Part shown: piece after piece, positions 8,741-17,576 of the stretch | Layout of the letters: every line of letters starts with the position of its first letter | How positions within the stretch are numbered: position 1 is the stretch's first letter | Assembly (NCBI GenBank): GCA_902612235.1 | Contig: CACMCJ010000003.1 | Location: 1-64,000 of the forward strand | DNA length: 64,000 nucleotides | Source of the DNA: an uncultured Pelagibacteraceae bacterium | Lineage (GTDB): Bacteria > Pseudomonadota > Alphaproteobacteria > Pelagibacterales > Pelagibacteraceae | Reading direction: 5' to 3' | Translations under genes and position numbers: made by a program | Notes under the pieces: generated by a model | What the model saw: only the letters and a program-made list of their open reading frames with translations | What the model was told of the DNA's origin: nothing | The model's database searches: none

Positions 8741-9892
8741 TTAAATTTTTACTTTTGCCAATGAACCGAACTCATTTTCATAGGCCAATCTGTAGTTTGG
8801 CTGGTTCATTAGTAAGTATTTCATTACTCTCTTAGCGTATTTTTTCTGAGAATCTACAATTTTCTTAAAGAATGGATCCTTCTTGTTGAAGTCTCCGATT
8901 ACTTTATCCCAACCTTTTAATTGTTGAGCTAAGATTTCATCAGATGTTTGATACACGTTTACTTTATGTTGATTCATTAATTTTGATAAATCAGCAGAGT
9001 ACCTTACTAACGCTTTGAAGTAGTTGTCCGTATTCGCAGCATAAGCAGCATTTTTAAGTATCGCTTGGTGTGCAGGCGATAAACTATTATATGTCTTCTT
9101 ATTTATTGGAATTTCAAACATCTCTTGTGATTGGTGGAAGCTTCCTAAGTGATAGTGCTTAGAAACATCTTGCATACCAAACTGAGAGTCCGAAGTTGGG
9201 TTGTTAAACTCAGCAGCTTCAATTAACCCTGTTTTCATAGCGGGTTGAATTTCACCACCTGGTAATTGTCTCACAACCATTCCCATTGCTGTTAACACGT
9301 TAGTAGCTAAACCAACTGTTCTATACTTCATTCCTTTTACATCAGACACTTTAGTTACGTTCTTTTTGAACCAACCGAATGGCTGAGCAGGCATTGGCAT
9401 ATGGAAGAAACCAATATAGTCGAAACCAACTTTTGCAAGTGTTTCCTCATAAAGTTTTCTACCTCCACCATACTCCATCCATCCCATAACTTCTTGAGAT
9501 GACATTCCATATGACGGACCTGTTCCAAATAATGAAGCGGCAGCATTTTTACCATACCAATATGCAGTTACCCAGTGACCCATATCTAAAACTCCTGAGC
9601 TTACTGCTTGACCAATTTCTCCAGTTTTAACAACTGAACCAACTGGCTGAAGATCAATTTTTAACTGACCTCCTGACATGTCGCTAACCATTTTTGCATA
9701 GTCGCCGGCCATTTCAAAGAATATATTTGCTCCTGAAGGCCAAGCTGCTTGCATCTTTAAAGTTTTCGGCGCTCCAAATGCAATATTTGGCATTGCAACT
9801 GTTGCCGCCGCTGCTGCACCCGTAACTGCAGCTGCTTTAAAGAACTTACGTCTTGAAGGAGTCTTAACTCCTTTGATCGTTTTTTTTGACAT
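8741..9892 (-). CDS. dctP: TRAP transporter periplasmic binding protein, keto/hydroxy-acid type
   Basis: This 383-residue protein starts with a twin-arginine-like leader (SRRKFFKAAAVTGAAAA, cleavage likely after NIAFGA near residue 41), so it is exported to the periplasm. The mature part is DctP-like, with LKMQAAWPSG, YRTVGLATNVL and a ligand-region segment EFNNPTSD..GMQDVSKHYH resembling binding proteins for 2-keto acids and lactate. Enzymes for 2-hydroxyacids encoded upstream agree with that. The ribosome-binding site is AAGGGGG, four bases before ATG. Codons look richer in G+C than in neighbours, as expected for an abundant protein. Confidence 0.93.
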   Translation of the reverse strand: MSKKTIKGVKTPSRRKFFKAAAVTGAAAAATVAMPNIAFGAPKTLKMQAAWPSGANIFFEMAGDYAKMVSDMSGGQLKIDLQPVGSVVKTGEIGQAVSSGVLDMGHWVTAYWYGKNAAASLFGTGPSYGMSSQEVMGWMEYGGGRKLYEETLAKVGFDYIGFFHMPMPAQPFGWFKKNVTKVSDVKGMKYRTVGLATNVLTAMGMVVRQLPGGEIQPAMKTGLIEAAEFNNPTSDSQFGMQDVSKHYHLGSFHQSQEMFEIPINKKTYNSLSPAHQAILKNAAYAANTDNYFKALVRYSADLSKLMNQHKVNVYQTSDEILAQQLKGWDKVIGDFNKKDPFFKKIVDSQKKYAKRVMKYLLMNQPNYRLAYENEFGSLAKVKI

Positions 9893-9896
9893 ATGT

Positions 9897-9903
9897 CCCC
9901 CTT
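9897..9903 (-). promoter_or_regulatory. Strong ribosome-binding site of dctP
   Basis: AAGGGGG on the minus strand, four bases before the ATG at 9890-9892. The same seven bases at the same distance precede acs (31648) and the symporter small-subunit gene (34562). It can pair with the 16S 3' end with one G-U pair. Confidence 0.7.
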
Positions 9904-10009
9904 AATTATTAATAATTACAAATATTTAAACATATAAATTTTTAAGAGTCTCACCAAAATTTAAATAATTTGACGCTTGCAACCTTTGCTAGAATATAAG
10001 AATTAATGT

Positions 10010-10963
10010 TTAATTTACTTTGTTTTTGCAGCTGCCAGTTTTAAAAAATTCATCGATATTATCTATGGCTAAATTCCCCATAGCAGTTCGAGTCTGTTTT
10101 GAAGCACTACCTAAGTGAGGAAGAATAAAAGCACTCTTATGTTTTAAATAACCGGGATTTAAATTTGGTTCACCCTGATAAACGTCTAATCCAACAGCAT
10201 AAACTTTCCTAGAATTAAGAGCTTTAATTAAAGCTTCATCATCAACGATATCACCTCTTGCAACATTAGTTACTACTGCTCCGGTTGGTAGGTATTCTAA
10301 AGTTTGTTTATTAATCAAATTTGTAGTTTCCTTTGTTGCAGGACAACAAACTGACAATACATCTGAAACACTCATCAAGCTTTTTAAATCCTTATGGTAA
10401 GTAGCTCCATTTTCTTTGTCATTACTAAGTTTAGATCGATTATGATAATGTATTATCATCCCTAAAGATTTTGCAATTTTTGCTATTTTTTGACCTATTC
10501 TACCCATACCTAAAATTCCTAGCCTTGTTCCTGTCAATTGTTTGCCTATCAAATAATCGGCAGACCATTTCCAATTAGACTCTTTAGCGGCTTCGATACC
10601 TTCAGGTGCCCTTCTGCAAGCACCTAATATTAATAAAATTCCAATTTCAGCTGTAGCATCAGTCAAAACGTCGGGGGTATTGGTTACAATTATATTTCTT
10701 TTTTTTGCAGCTTCTAAATCAATATTTCCAAATCCTACTGCAAAGTTTGATAATATTTTAATACTTTCTGGTAATTTATTTATAGTTGCAGCATCTAATT
10801 TGTCCGTAAGAGCAGATAAAATCCCATCACATCCTTCACTAAGCTTGATCAATTTTTCTTGTGAGTGTAATTCGTCATTAGAATTAAATTTTGCATCAAA
10901 AATCTTTCCAGCTTTGTCTTCGCAGGATCTTAGTAGTCTTCTAGTGATAAGAATTTTTTTCAT
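10010..10963 (-). CDS. D-2-hydroxyacid dehydrogenase (glyoxylate/hydroxypyruvate reductase type)
   Basis: NAD(P)H-dependent reductase or dehydrogenase of 2-keto and D-2-hydroxy acids, cytoplasmic. The 317-residue protein has the nucleotide-binding GMGRIG (152-157), catalytic R236 in VARGD, E265 in GEPN and H283 in LPHLGSAS. The VGFGNIDL segment (76-83) is of the glyoxylate reductase (GyaR/GhrB) sort. It follows the flavoprotein gene by eight bases, and a 117-base gap separates it from dctP. Which acid it uses is not shown by sequence. Confidence 0.9.
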   Translation of the reverse strand: MKKILITRRLLRSCEDKAGKIFDAKFNSNDELHSQEKLIKLSEGCDGILSALTDKLDAATINKLPESIKILSNFAVGFGNIDLEAAKKRNIIVTNTPDVLTDATAEIGILLILGACRRAPEGIEAAKESNWKWSADYLIGKQLTGTRLGILGMGRIGQKIAKIAKSLGMIIHYHNRSKLSNDKENGATYHKDLKSLMSVSDVLSVCCPATKETTNLINKQTLEYLPTGAVVTNVARGDIVDDEALIKALNSRKVYAVGLDVYQGEPNLNPGYLKHKSAFILPHLGSASKQTRTAMGNLAIDNIDEFFKTGSCKNKVN

Positions 10964-10971
10964 TTGGATTA

Positions 10972-12345
10972 TTAGTTTAAATCAAAAATCTTGCCAGGAT
11001 TCATTATATTGTTGGGATCTAGAGTTCTTTTAATAGATTTCATTACTGGAATATTATCTCCATGTTCTTTTATAAGATATTCTTTTTTATGAAGTCCAAT
11101 TCCATGTTCGCCGGTGATAGTCCCTTTTAATTCTAATGTTTTCTTAATTAGTAAATCGCTGAACTCTCTAATCTTTTTATAAGTTTCTTTTTTTTGAGGA
11201 TCGTACGGCAAAATTACATGAAAATTCCCATCTCCTAAATGTCCGACCATTGGAGCTCTTAGTCCAAATTTTTTTGTTTCCTCTTCTGCAAAATTTACAC
11301 ACTCAGTTATTTTTGAAATTGGAAGACACACATCTGTTGAATAAACTCTTCCATTTTTAATCAGAGCTTTCACTGAATAATAAACATCCCACCGAGCTTG
11401 CCATAATTTGTTTCTTTCTGCTAAATCTTTAGCCCATTTGAAAGAGCTTCCATTATTGTCATTAGATATTTCTTCGACAACTTTTATATTTTCCTTATTA
11501 GATGACTCTGATCCATGAAATTCAAAAAACAACGTTGGTAAAACTTTAAGATCCTTTAATTTCGAATAGTTAATGCTTATATCCATTTGATCTTTATTTA
11601 ACATTTCAATTCTAGCAATTGGCACACCATATTGAATAATTTGTTGTGCAGTTTTAACTGCGTCTTCTAATGATTGGAAATGGCAAACTGCACTCATAAT
11701 GCTCTCTGGTATTGGAGATAATCTTAATTGTATTTCAGTTATTATTCCAAGTGTGCCCTCTGAGCCAATAAATAGATTTGTTAAATTATATCCTGCAGAA
11801 GTTTTTTTTGTTCTGCTTCCTGTATTAATTATATCACCGCTTGGAAGAACAACTGTTAAACCTGTAATTACTGTTTTCATGGTTCCATATTTTACAGCCA
11901 TCGTTCCAGATGCTGAGGTAGAGGCCATACCTCCTATTGCAGCGTTAGCGCCAGGATCAATTGGAAAAAAAACTCCATCCTCTCTTAAAAAATCATTTAA
12001 TTGTTCTTTAGTCACACATGCTTGAACTCTACAATCAAAATCTTCAACGTTTACACTTAAAATTTTATTCATCTTTTCTAAAGAAATGGTAATACCTTGA
12101 TCGTTTCCTACAACATTGCCCTCTAAAGAGGTTCCTGTTCCAAATGGCACCACTGGTACTTTATGATGATTGCAAAGTTTTAAAATTTTTGAAACTTCTT
12201 CGTTTGTTTCTGGAAAAACAACTGCTTGAGATAAAACAGGATCAAAGGTGTCCTCGCCTCTAGCATAATTAGACCTTGTCGAAACAGATGTAGAAAATCT
12301 GCCATTAAAAATTTTTTTTAGCTCTGATTGAACTTGTTCATTCAT
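10972..12345 (-). CDS. FAD-linked oxidase, GlcD / D-lactate dehydrogenase type
   Basis: This 457-residue flavoprotein has the PCMH-type FAD-binding domain in the N-terminal half (VPFGTGTSLEGN, DPGANAAIGGMASTSASG, IGSEGTLGIITE) and the C-terminal oxidase domain ending with MVGHLGDGNFH and GTITGEHGIG. Such enzymes oxidise D-lactate, glycolate or D-2-hydroxyglutarate and pass electrons to the respiratory chain. No GlcE or GlcF partner is adjacent, so a single-subunit D-lactate/D-2-hydroxyacid dehydrogenase is likelier than glycolate oxidase. It is grouped with other 2-hydroxyacid enzymes. Confidence 0.9.
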   Translation of the reverse strand: MNEQVQSELKKIFNGRFSTSVSTRSNYARGEDTFDPVLSQAVVFPETNEEVSKILKLCNHHKVPVVPFGTGTSLEGNVVGNDQGITISLEKMNKILSVNVEDFDCRVQACVTKEQLNDFLREDGVFFPIDPGANAAIGGMASTSASGTMAVKYGTMKTVITGLTVVLPSGDIINTGSRTKKTSAGYNLTNLFIGSEGTLGIITEIQLRLSPIPESIMSAVCHFQSLEDAVKTAQQIIQYGVPIARIEMLNKDQMDISINYSKLKDLKVLPTLFFEFHGSESSNKENIKVVEEISNDNNGSSFKWAKDLAERNKLWQARWDVYYSVKALIKNGRVYSTDVCLPISKITECVNFAEEETKKFGLRAPMVGHLGDGNFHVILPYDPQKKETYKKIREFSDLLIKKTLELKGTITGEHGIGLHKKEYLIKEHGDNIPVMKSIKRTLDPNNIMNPGKIFDLN

Positions 12346-12383
12346 AAATAGAGATATTAATTGAAATTTGAGGAAAATACAGC

Positions 12384-13550
12384 CTATTTAGCTAGCATTT
12401 TTTTTATGTTTTCAAGAGCTTGTGAAATATTAGCTTGTGATGCAGCAAAACTAAATCTTACATAATCTTTTGCAGTCTTCCCGAATGCAGTTCCAGGCAC
12501 TATGGCAACACCAGCTTCATGCATGCATTTTTTTGCAAACTCCGCACCATTCATCCCTGTACCGATAACCTTTGGAAAAGCATAAAAAGCTCCGCCAGGC
12601 AAACTACATTCTACACCTGGAAGATTGTTTAAACCTTCATGAATAAGTTTTCTTCTAATTGTGAACTTATTCATCATATGATCTATCGATTCATCTGAGC
12701 CATCTAAAGCAGCAATGCCCGCAAATTGTGCAGCTGCATTTACACAAGAAACACTATTAATTAATAATTTATTTACATGTTCCACTAATTTTTCTGGCCA
12801 GAAACTCCAACCGAGTCTCCATCCAGTCATAGAGTATGCTTTACTCCATCCCTCAAGAACAATTAACCTTTCTCTAAGTTCAGGGTAATTAAAAAATGTT
12901 GGCATCTCTTTTCCGTCAAATATTTGTCTACTATAAATCTCATCACTTAAAATAGTAACATGAGGATGTTTTTTGAGTCCTTCTGCCAAAACATCGATAT
13001 CAGATTTATCAACAAAGCTTCCTGTGGGATTATTTGGATTGATTAAAACTAGTAGTCTAGTTTTATCAGTTATTAATGATAAAATTTTTTCTGGATTAAA
13101 TTTCAAATCTTTATCCTCAGTTAAATCGTAAGGAACAGGTTTTGCTCCTGTAAAATTTATCATAGACTCGTAAATTGGAAATGCTGGTGTTGGGTGAATT
13201 ATTTCGACGCCCGGTTCGCCAAAACATTGAATTGCATAACTCATCGTAGGCTTTCCACCTGGCATTATTATAATTCTTTCTGGATCAACATCCTGATTGT
13301 ATAATTTTTTAATCTTTCTTGTAACTGCCTGTCTACATTCAAGAATTCCATTTGATAAAACATAACCGTGATGGCCATCATCTAAAGCTTTCTTTGCAGC
13401 ATCAACAATATGTTTTGGAGTTTTAAAATCTGGCTGACCTAATCCAAGATGTATCATCGGCTTTCCTGCTGCTTCTAATTTCTTTGCTTCAGCAAGCACG
13501 CTAAAAGCAGTTTCAGTTCCTAATCTATCTAAACTTTTTGCTAATTTCAT
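12384..13550 (-). CDS. Class I/II (fold-type I) PLP aminotransferase
   Basis: This 388-residue enzyme transfers amino groups between amino acids and 2-keto acids. Visible residues are LGLGQPDF (35-42), NPNNPTGS (171-178), D203 in LSDEIYS, the PLP lysine K237 in SKAYSMTGWR and R245 for the substrate carboxylate. It resembles the aspartate/alanine aminotransferase group. Its place inside the hydroxyacid oxidation genes suggests it aminates the keto acid (for example glyoxylate or pyruvate) made by them; that is inference. Confidence 0.92.
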   Translation of the reverse strand: MKLAKSLDRLGTETAFSVLAEAKKLEAAGKPMIHLGLGQPDFKTPKHIVDAAKKALDDGHHGYVLSNGILECRQAVTRKIKKLYNQDVDPERIIIMPGGKPTMSYAIQCFGEPGVEIIHPTPAFPIYESMINFTGAKPVPYDLTEDKDLKFNPEKILSLITDKTRLLVLINPNNPTGSFVDKSDIDVLAEGLKKHPHVTILSDEIYSRQIFDGKEMPTFFNYPELRERLIVLEGWSKAYSMTGWRLGWSFWPEKLVEHVNKLLINSVSCVNAAAQFAGIAALDGSDESIDHMMNKFTIRRKLIHEGLNNLPGVECSLPGGAFYAFPKVIGTGMNGAEFAKKCMHEAGVAIVPGTAFGKTAKDYVRFSFAASQANISQALENIKKMLAK

Positions 13551-13567
13551 ATCTAATATTAGAATCC

Positions 13568-14719
13568 TTAGTCTCTAAATGCAAGATTGTCTTTAGACAA
13601 ATCTCCTATGTTTTTTTTACCCAGAAGTATCATGTCTCTTCTTAATTCCTCTTTCATTCTTTGAAGTATCATTTCTACCCCTTTTTGTCCTCCTGCGCTT
13701 AATGCAAAAAGAAAACCTTTACCAAAACTGCAGGCTGTCGCACCTAATGATAGGGCTTTTAAAACATGTGTTCCTCTTCTTATTCCTCCATCGACAATAA
13801 TTTCTATCTTCCCTCCCACTGCATCAACTATAGTTTTTAATTGATCAAATGGTGATCTTGATCCATCCAATTGCCTGCCTCCGTGATTTGATAGCATAAT
13901 TGCACTTGCACCAATATCAATTGCTCTTTTAGCATCCTCTACTGACATTACACCCTTAAGAGCGAAAGGACCTTTCCATCTTTTTACACAATATTCCGCA
14001 TCTTTCCAGCTCATAGCTGGATCATATTGTTCATTAATGTATTCCATTACACCTTTAGCAATTGAAGAACCTTTTTTTGTAAAATGAGAGACATTTGCTA
14101 ACTCGAATTTTTCATGAGTTAAATAATTAAAAGTCCATTTAGGATGTGTGATAAAGCTCATTAGACTTTTTAAAGTAAGTTTAGGTGGAGTGGTAAATCC
14201 CCATCGATGGTCTCTTTCTCTGTTACCTGCAACAACAGTATCTACAGTCAAACACAGTGATTTAAAACCAGAACTTTTACATCTATCAATTAAATTGTCG
14301 GTTAAGGCTTGATCTTTATGAATATATAATTGAAACATCTTTGGTCCGCTTGAAACATTTGCAATTTGTTCAATAGACGAAGTGGCCATTGTAGACATGC
14401 TATAGAAAGTACCGTATTTTTCGGCTGCTCTCGCTGATGCCTTATCACCATCATGATGATAAAGTCGTTGCATCGCCGTTGGAGATAAAAAAAGAGGCAT
14501 ATCTATTTTTGTGCCTAATACTGTTGTAGATAAATCAGGCTCACCAACGCTTGCTAAAATGTTTGGAACTAAGTCGTATTTTGAGAATGACTCAGTATTT
14601 CTTTTCAATGTAACTTCGTCATCAGAACCGCCATCTATGTAATGAAATATCGGAGCAGGTAAATTTTTTTTCGCTAGTTTTCTAAAATCTTGAAAATTGT
14701 AACAATTTTTAAGATTCAT
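13568..14719 (-). CDS. FMN-dependent 2-hydroxyacid oxidase/dehydrogenase, copy 1
   Basis: Member of the L-lactate dehydrogenase / glycolate oxidase (LldD/GOX) family, 383 residues, a TIM barrel with FMN. Active-site positions are present: Y27 in HYIDGG, Y132 after MFQ, H279 and R282 in SNHGGRQLDG. It oxidises an L-2-hydroxy acid to the keto acid. Its ATG shares one base with the stop of the upstream paralogue, which has the same length and motif positions, so the two arose by tandem duplication. Substrate differences cannot be read from sequence. Confidence 0.92.
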   Translation of the reverse strand: MNLKNCYNFQDFRKLAKKNLPAPIFHYIDGGSDDEVTLKRNTESFSKYDLVPNILASVGEPDLSTTVLGTKIDMPLFLSPTAMQRLYHHDGDKASARAAEKYGTFYSMSTMATSSIEQIANVSSGPKMFQLYIHKDQALTDNLIDRCKSSGFKSLCLTVDTVVAGNRERDHRWGFTTPPKLTLKSLMSFITHPKWTFNYLTHEKFELANVSHFTKKGSSIAKGVMEYINEQYDPAMSWKDAEYCVKRWKGPFALKGVMSVEDAKRAIDIGASAIMLSNHGGRQLDGSRSPFDQLKTIVDAVGGKIEIIVDGGIRRGTHVLKALSLGATACSFGKGFLFALSAGGQKGVEMILQRMKEELRRDMILLGKKNIGDLSKDNLAFRD

Positions 14720-15870
14720 TACCTTCTGAATCTTAAATTTTTTCTACTTAGTTCGCTTATCTTTGTACAACCCATTAGTTTCATATCTCTCTCTAACTCA
14801 GCTTTGTACTGACCTAGAGCTCTTTCTACACCAGCTTGACCTGCGGCAGCTAAAGCGTACAAATAGAGTCTTCCCCCTGAACATGCTTTAGCGCCTAAGG
14901 ATAAAGCTTTAAGCATATGAGTTCCTCTATGAATTCCACCTTCACATATCACATCTAATTTATCTCCAACAGCATCAACGATTTCTGCAAGTTGATCGAA
15001 TGGAGATCTTGATCCATCAAGCTGTCTTCCACCATGATTTGATACCATTATTCCTGTACATCCAATATCGACTGCTCTTTTAGCATCCTCAACACTCATA
15101 ACTCCTTTTAATGCAAAATGACCTCCCCATTGTGAACAAAGTTTTTCTGCATCTTTCCAATTCATGGATTGATCCAACATAGTAGAAAAATAATTCCCAA
15201 TTGATGTGTTAGTGCTTGTACCTGCCTCAAGATATTCTTGAATATGAGGTAATTCAAATTTACCTTTTGTTAAATAATTTATTCCCCACATTGGTTTTGT
15301 AGCAAAACTAAATAAGCTCGATAACGTAAGTTTAGGGGGCGAAGTGAAACCAGTTCTTAAATCTCTTTCTCGATTTCCTCCTGTTATAGTGTCAACTGTT
15401 AAAGCCATTACATCAAATTTTGCTGCTTTAGCTCGCTCTAAACAAGATGTATTTAAACCTCTATCTTTATGAAAATAAAACTGAAACATTTTAGGCGTAT
15501 CGATCATTGAGGAAATTTCCTCTACACTTACTGTTGCAAGAGCTGAAACGCCAAACATAGTGTTAAATTTCTTTGCAGCTTTACCTACTGCTCTCTCGCC
15601 ATCGTAATGAAAGAGTCGCTGTAATGCAGTTGGTGAAAGATAAAAAGGTAAATCAAGTTTTTTTCCAAATATCGTAGTTGATAAATCGATGTTCTCAACT
15701 CCTCTTAAAACATTTGGGACTAAGTCAACATCGTCAAAAGCGTTCGTATTTCTTTTGTAAGTTATTTCGTCATCTGCAGCTCCATCGATATAATGAAAAA
15801 TAGGACTTGGCAATTTCTTCTTTGCCAATTTTCTAAAATCATAAAAATTATGACAATCTTTTAAATTCAT
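14719..15870 (-). CDS. FMN-dependent 2-hydroxyacid oxidase/dehydrogenase, copy 2
   Basis: Paralogue of the next gene: 383 residues when started at 15870 (MNLKDCHNFYDFRKLAKKKL), aligning to copy 1 with no shift in key positions (Y27, Y132, H279, R282). An upstream in-frame start at 15939 would add 23 residues overlapping the PagL-like gene, so it is rejected. The sequence around residues 205-235, between the barrel strands near the active-site lid, differs most between copies (ELPHIQEYLEAGTST here versus ELANVSHFTKKGSSI), which may give different substrate ranges. Confidence 0.92.
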   Translation of the reverse strand: MNLKDCHNFYDFRKLAKKKLPSPIFHYIDGAADDEITYKRNTNAFDDVDLVPNVLRGVENIDLSTTIFGKKLDLPFYLSPTALQRLFHYDGERAVGKAAKKFNTMFGVSALATVSVEEISSMIDTPKMFQFYFHKDRGLNTSCLERAKAAKFDVMALTVDTITGGNRERDLRTGFTSPPKLTLSSLFSFATKPMWGINYLTKGKFELPHIQEYLEAGTSTNTSIGNYFSTMLDQSMNWKDAEKLCSQWGGHFALKGVMSVEDAKRAVDIGCTGIMVSNHGGRQLDGSRSPFDQLAEIVDAVGDKLDVICEGGIHRGTHMLKALSLGAKACSGGRLYLYALAAAGQAGVERALGQYKAELERDMKLMGCTKISELSRKNLRFRR

Positions 15871-15874
15871 ATTT

Positions 15875-16642
15875 TTAGAAATTTTTTGTAAACGTAATTT
15901 GTTGATTATCTGTTCCTGGGTTTGTATCACCCCAATCATTATTTGAAATATGACTGTAACTGTATCCTAATTTGGAATTTTCAAAAATATCAAAGCCAAT
16001 CTTAATTTCACTTTTAAATTCTAAAACGCTTCCCAAATCTTTACCATCACCCTTTTCGTAATATCCAGGAGTAAAACTCGGTAAAATTTTTACCGGACCA
16101 ATATCATATTGAGCCTCAATACCTGAATACAAATAAAAAGAACTGTCACCAGTCACAAATGCACCCGATACTGGTTTTACCCTTCCAAATAAAGTGTCTC
16201 TAAATAAATTTGAATTTTTATGTTCTATACCTAACAAAGATGTTTGATCGTCACCTTCTTTGTCGATTACATCAAAAGTACCTGTGTAAAGAGAAACATC
16301 CGTATCAGTTATATTTAAATAAGACGGATCTTTTTTTTGCCTTTTTTTTACAGATCTTATACATTCTTTTTTCTTGCCACTACCACCTGGTAGATCTCTT
16401 CTAATTACTTTTTCTAATAAACTTTTATCGTCTATATGTTCACATTCAATATAAACTTCTTGTGTACTTTTTTCTTTTTCTTTTTTTAACTCTTTAATTT
16501 TATTTTTTTTTGCTTTTGACGCTGCTCCACCAGGTAAATCTCTGTTCAGTATTTTTTCTAACAAGCTTCTATTTTCTGCAGAAACTAAATTCTGTGCTCC
16601 AAGTAATATAAATAGAATTGCTAGTGGAATAATTTTTTTCAT
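15875..16642 (-). CDS. PagL-like acyloxyacyl hydrolase with two N-terminal RDLPGG modules
   Basis: A 255-residue secreted protein with a signal peptide (MKKIIPLAILFILLGAQNLV, cut near A22). The C-terminal 140 residues look like an outer-membrane beta barrel of the lipid A 3-O-deacylase (PagL) family: SYSHISNNDWGDTNPGTDN holds the family H-x-S-N pair H231/S233, NPG at 241-243, and D245 where PagL has its catalytic Glu. The N-terminal 110 residues are not PagL: they hold a 14-residue motif twice (26-39 and 74-87, 11 of 14 identical), each followed by a lysine-rich patch. It lies five bases before copy 2 of the oxidases. Enzymatic activity is inferred. Confidence 0.7.
   Translation of the reverse strand: MKKIIPLAILFILLGAQNLVSAENRSLLEKILNRDLPGGAASKAKKNKIKELKKEKEKSTQEVYIECEHIDDKSLLEKVIRRDLPGGSGKKKECIRSVKKRQKKDPSYLNITDTDVSLYTGTFDVIDKEGDDQTSLLGIEHKNSNLFRDTLFGRVKPVSGAFVTGDSSFYLYSGIEAQYDIGPVKILPSFTPGYYEKGDGKDLGSVLEFKSEIKIGFDIFENSKLGYSYSHISNNDWGDTNPGTDNQQITFTKNF
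16382..16567 (-). repeat. Duplicated SLLEK..RDLPGG motif in the PagL-like gene
   Basis: Residues 26-39 (bases 16526-16567) read SLLEKILNRDLPGG and residues 74-87 (bases 16382-16423) read SLLEKVIRRDLPGG. Each is followed by a lysine/glutamate-rich spacer. This is an internal duplication within the periplasmic N-terminal part. Confidence 0.85.
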
Positions 16643-16689
16643 AATTTAAAATACAACCTTAACATGAAAATGTACATAATGATTTATCT

Positions 16690-17058
16690 TTAGTTTTGAT
16701 TATTTTGCCTCACTAAGAAAAATATAAGAATTCCGCCGCCTAAAAAAACCAAATATGGAATAATCCATAATAATAAATTATTTTTTGTAAAAGGTGGATC
16801 ATAAACCATCCATTCGCCATATTTTTCTATCAAAAAATCATATATTTCTTTTTCGGACTTGCCATCATTAATCTGGTCTCTTACTACTAACTTGATAGTC
16901 TGCGCGTATTCGGAGTTAGACTCGGCTATAGACTGTCCCTGACAAACCAAGCATCTCAAATTTTTGAAAATTTTATTTGCATCTACGAGGTGCGTTTCTG
17001 CTTTTATAAAATTAAAAATCAATAAATTAAATAAAATAAATATTAGAAATTTCTTCAT
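16690..17058 (-). CDS. ccmH: Cytochrome c maturation protein CcmH
   Basis: A 122-residue protein with a signal sequence (1-20), the heme-ligation motif LRCLVC (C36, C39) and a C-terminal membrane helix (about 97-116). CcmH reduces the apocytochrome c haem-binding cysteines together with CcmG. It is the short CcmH/CycL form; no CcmI-type TPR extension or gene follows. ATGA overlap with ccmG. Confidence 0.95.
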   Translation of the reverse strand: MKKFLIFILFNLLIFNFIKAETHLVDANKIFKNLRCLVCQGQSIAESNSEYAQTIKLVVRDQINDGKSEKEIYDFLIEKYGEWMVYDPPFTKNNLLLWIIPYLVFLGGGILIFFLVRQNNQN

Positions 17059-17576
17059 TTGTTTAAGATCATTTTAATATATTTAAAGTCTTCAGCAGAA
17101 ATTGGGCCAATAAATTTTTTAATAATGACTAGTTCGCTGTTAACTAGAATACTTTCTGGTATTCCATAGATTCCAAAATTAATTGAGTTTTTCCCAAATT
17201 CATCTTTAGTTAATAGATCATACGGATTTCCTAATTCATTAAGAAATTTTGTTGCATTCTCATTTTTATCTTTAAAATTTACACCTAATATTTTTAATTT
17301 TTTTTCACCGTTTAATTCAAGTAAAAAAGGATGCTCGATACGACACGGTGCACACCATGATGCCCAAAAATTAATTAAAATAAAATCACTATTTTTTATA
17401 TCTTTTTCAGTAATTAGTTTATCTTCGTAAAAATGATTTAAATTAATATTTTCCAATCTATTTCCAACTAAGTCTTTCGTGTCATAGATTGAACTTTTTT
17501 TTAAAGCAATAAAAAATACCCCTAAAAAAAATATTATAAAAAAAATAATTAATAATTTAAAAATTCTTTTTTCCAT
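17055..17576 (-). CDS. ccmG: Thiol:disulfide interchange protein CcmG (DsbE)
   Basis: A membrane-anchored periplasmic thioredoxin of 173 residues. One N-terminal helix (about 7-25) is followed by a thioredoxin fold with active site WCAPC (74-78) and the cis-proline region GIYGIPES. It keeps apocytochrome cysteines reduced for haem attachment. It overlaps ccmF by 20 bases and ccmH by four. Confidence 0.95.
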   Translation of the reverse strand: MEKRIFKLLIIFFIIFFLGVFFIALKKSSIYDTKDLVGNRLENINLNHFYEDKLITEKDIKNSDFILINFWASWCAPCRIEHPFLLELNGEKKLKILGVNFKDKNENATKFLNELGNPYDLLTKDEFGKNSINFGIYGIPESILVNSELVIIKKFIGPISAEDFKYIKMILNK

